Shown here: positions 20,531 through 20,939 of the stretch, piece after piece | Position numbering within the stretch: position 1 is the first letter of the stretch | Layout: the number at the start of each line of letters is the position of its first letter | IMG/VR virus record: IMGVR_UViG_3300049846_001179 | Span: 1-20,939 of that record | Length of the DNA: 20,939 nucleotides | Reading direction: 5' to 3' (one strand) | Source of the DNA: a virus | Notes under the pieces: generated by a model | Seen by the model: only the letters and a program-made list of their open reading frames with translations | Told to the model about the DNA's origin: nothing | The model's database searches: none | Made by a program: the position numbers and the translations under genes

Positions 20531-20895
20531 GCAGTCTCAACCAGTCGCACGGGAGGAGCTCCACGTCGGATCGCGATAGCGTCCTCGAGGCGCTCGAGAT
20601 GCTGCGCCGGAAGCGAGGCGATGGCCTGGACCATGATCGAGAGGAGTTGCTCATCGCTCATAGTGTCGTCAGGGGCCGATGCCTTGGCAAGCGCGAGGTC
20701 GAGTTCGTCACGCGTCTGGAGCGCCAGGCGCTTTGCGCTGACGGCCGCTTGCCATGACCGCGCCTCCTCGGCCTGCGTGACCATGCTCTCCGCGTGACGC
20801 AGTGCTTCGCGCAGGTACTCGACCCGCTCCTGGGTGTCGGGCAGCTTGCCGTAGTTGGTCGCCCGGTCGCGTGGCTTGCGGCGTTCGATCGCCAT
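20527..20895 (-). CDS. Terminase small subunit candidate (122 aa)
   Basis: I chose the ATG at 20895, which has GGAG five bases upstream (ACGGAGCCCAA); a TTG eight codons earlier would put that site inside the gene. The protein is helical and charged: QERVEYLREALRHAESMVTQ, AEEARSWQAAVSAKRLALQT and RDELDLALAKASAPDD, then SDEQLLSIMVQAIASLPAQH. The 'AEEAxSWxAAxSAxRLAxxxRDELD' segment is common in phage small terminase-like proteins coded just before the large subunit. It lacks an obvious helix-turn-helix at the N-terminus, although a basic stretch (ERRKPRDRAT) could touch DNA. The role in recognising the packaging site is inferred from position. The stop overlaps the next start. Confidence 0.7.
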   Translation of the reverse strand: MAIERRKPRDRATNYGKLPDTQERVEYLREALRHAESMVTQAEEARSWQAAVSAKRLALQTRDELDLALAKASAPDDTMSDEQLLSIMVQAIASLPAQHLERLEDAIAIRRGAPPVRLVETA

Positions 20896-20939
20896 TTGGG
20901 CTCCGTTTCTTGGCTTCAAGGTACCGGTCGAGCGAGAGA
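20896..20939 (-). other. Right edge upstream of the small terminase gene
   Basis: These 44 bases hold the ribosome site of the small terminase gene. One minus-strand frame ends in TGA here and another stays open into the terminase gene, so an upstream gene may end at this edge, but the stretch is too short to call one. I see no cos- or pac-like repeat. Confidence 0.3.

Noticed and set aside
20896-20939. Packaging site (cos or pac) or 3' end of a further gene at the right edge
   Set aside because: Only 44 bases are available and no repeats are seen. An open minus-strand frame there cannot be judged.

Overview
This window is the virion-morphogenesis half of a GC-rich tailed dsDNA phage (or prophage) genome. 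Third codon positions are almost all G or C, genes abut or overlap by a few bases, and no gene-free stretch exceeds about 115 bases. The tape measure, major tail protein and tail-chaperone frameshift point to a long non-contractile tail, that is, siphovirus morphology. The host cannot be named from the sequence. No integrase, repressor, tRNA or CRISPR array is visible.

Nearly everything lies on the minus strand as one long late operon read from right to left. Its order is: small terminase (20895-20527), large terminase (20530-19142), portal (19131-17425), a conserved 144-residue head-region protein, a scaffold (16994-16431), the major capsid protein (16315-15389), a 210- and a 47-residue protein of unknown role, a head-tail adaptor, a tail terminator candidate and the major tail protein (13306-12812). 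It continues with a tail assembly chaperone pair made by -1 frameshifting (12727-12177), an HK97-gp10-like protein, the tape measure (11603-9594), a 1101-residue distal tail protein carrying a sialidase-like domain, a tail hub, two fibre or adhesin candidates, four small proteins, a membrane/coiled-coil protein, an M15-type endolysin (1612-1157) and a last 117-residue gene.

The left 0.9 kb is on the plus strand and converges on the late operon. It holds the C-terminus of a PolB-like 3'-5' exonuclease, which suggests the edge of a replication module, followed by three small overlapping genes. The last of these overlaps the end of the late operon tail to tail.

Most neighbouring genes are translationally coupled (ATGA, GTGA, TTGA or TGATG junctions). 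The exceptions are informative: the three longest intergenic gaps lie before the capsid gene, after the capsid gene and after the major tail protein gene. Each holds a triloop hairpin at or just after the stop codon followed by a large GC-rich hairpin, as if the two most abundant virion proteins were set apart in the transcript. The clearest recoding signal is a canonical GGGTTTT slippery heptamer that adds a 75-residue domain with no start codon of its own.
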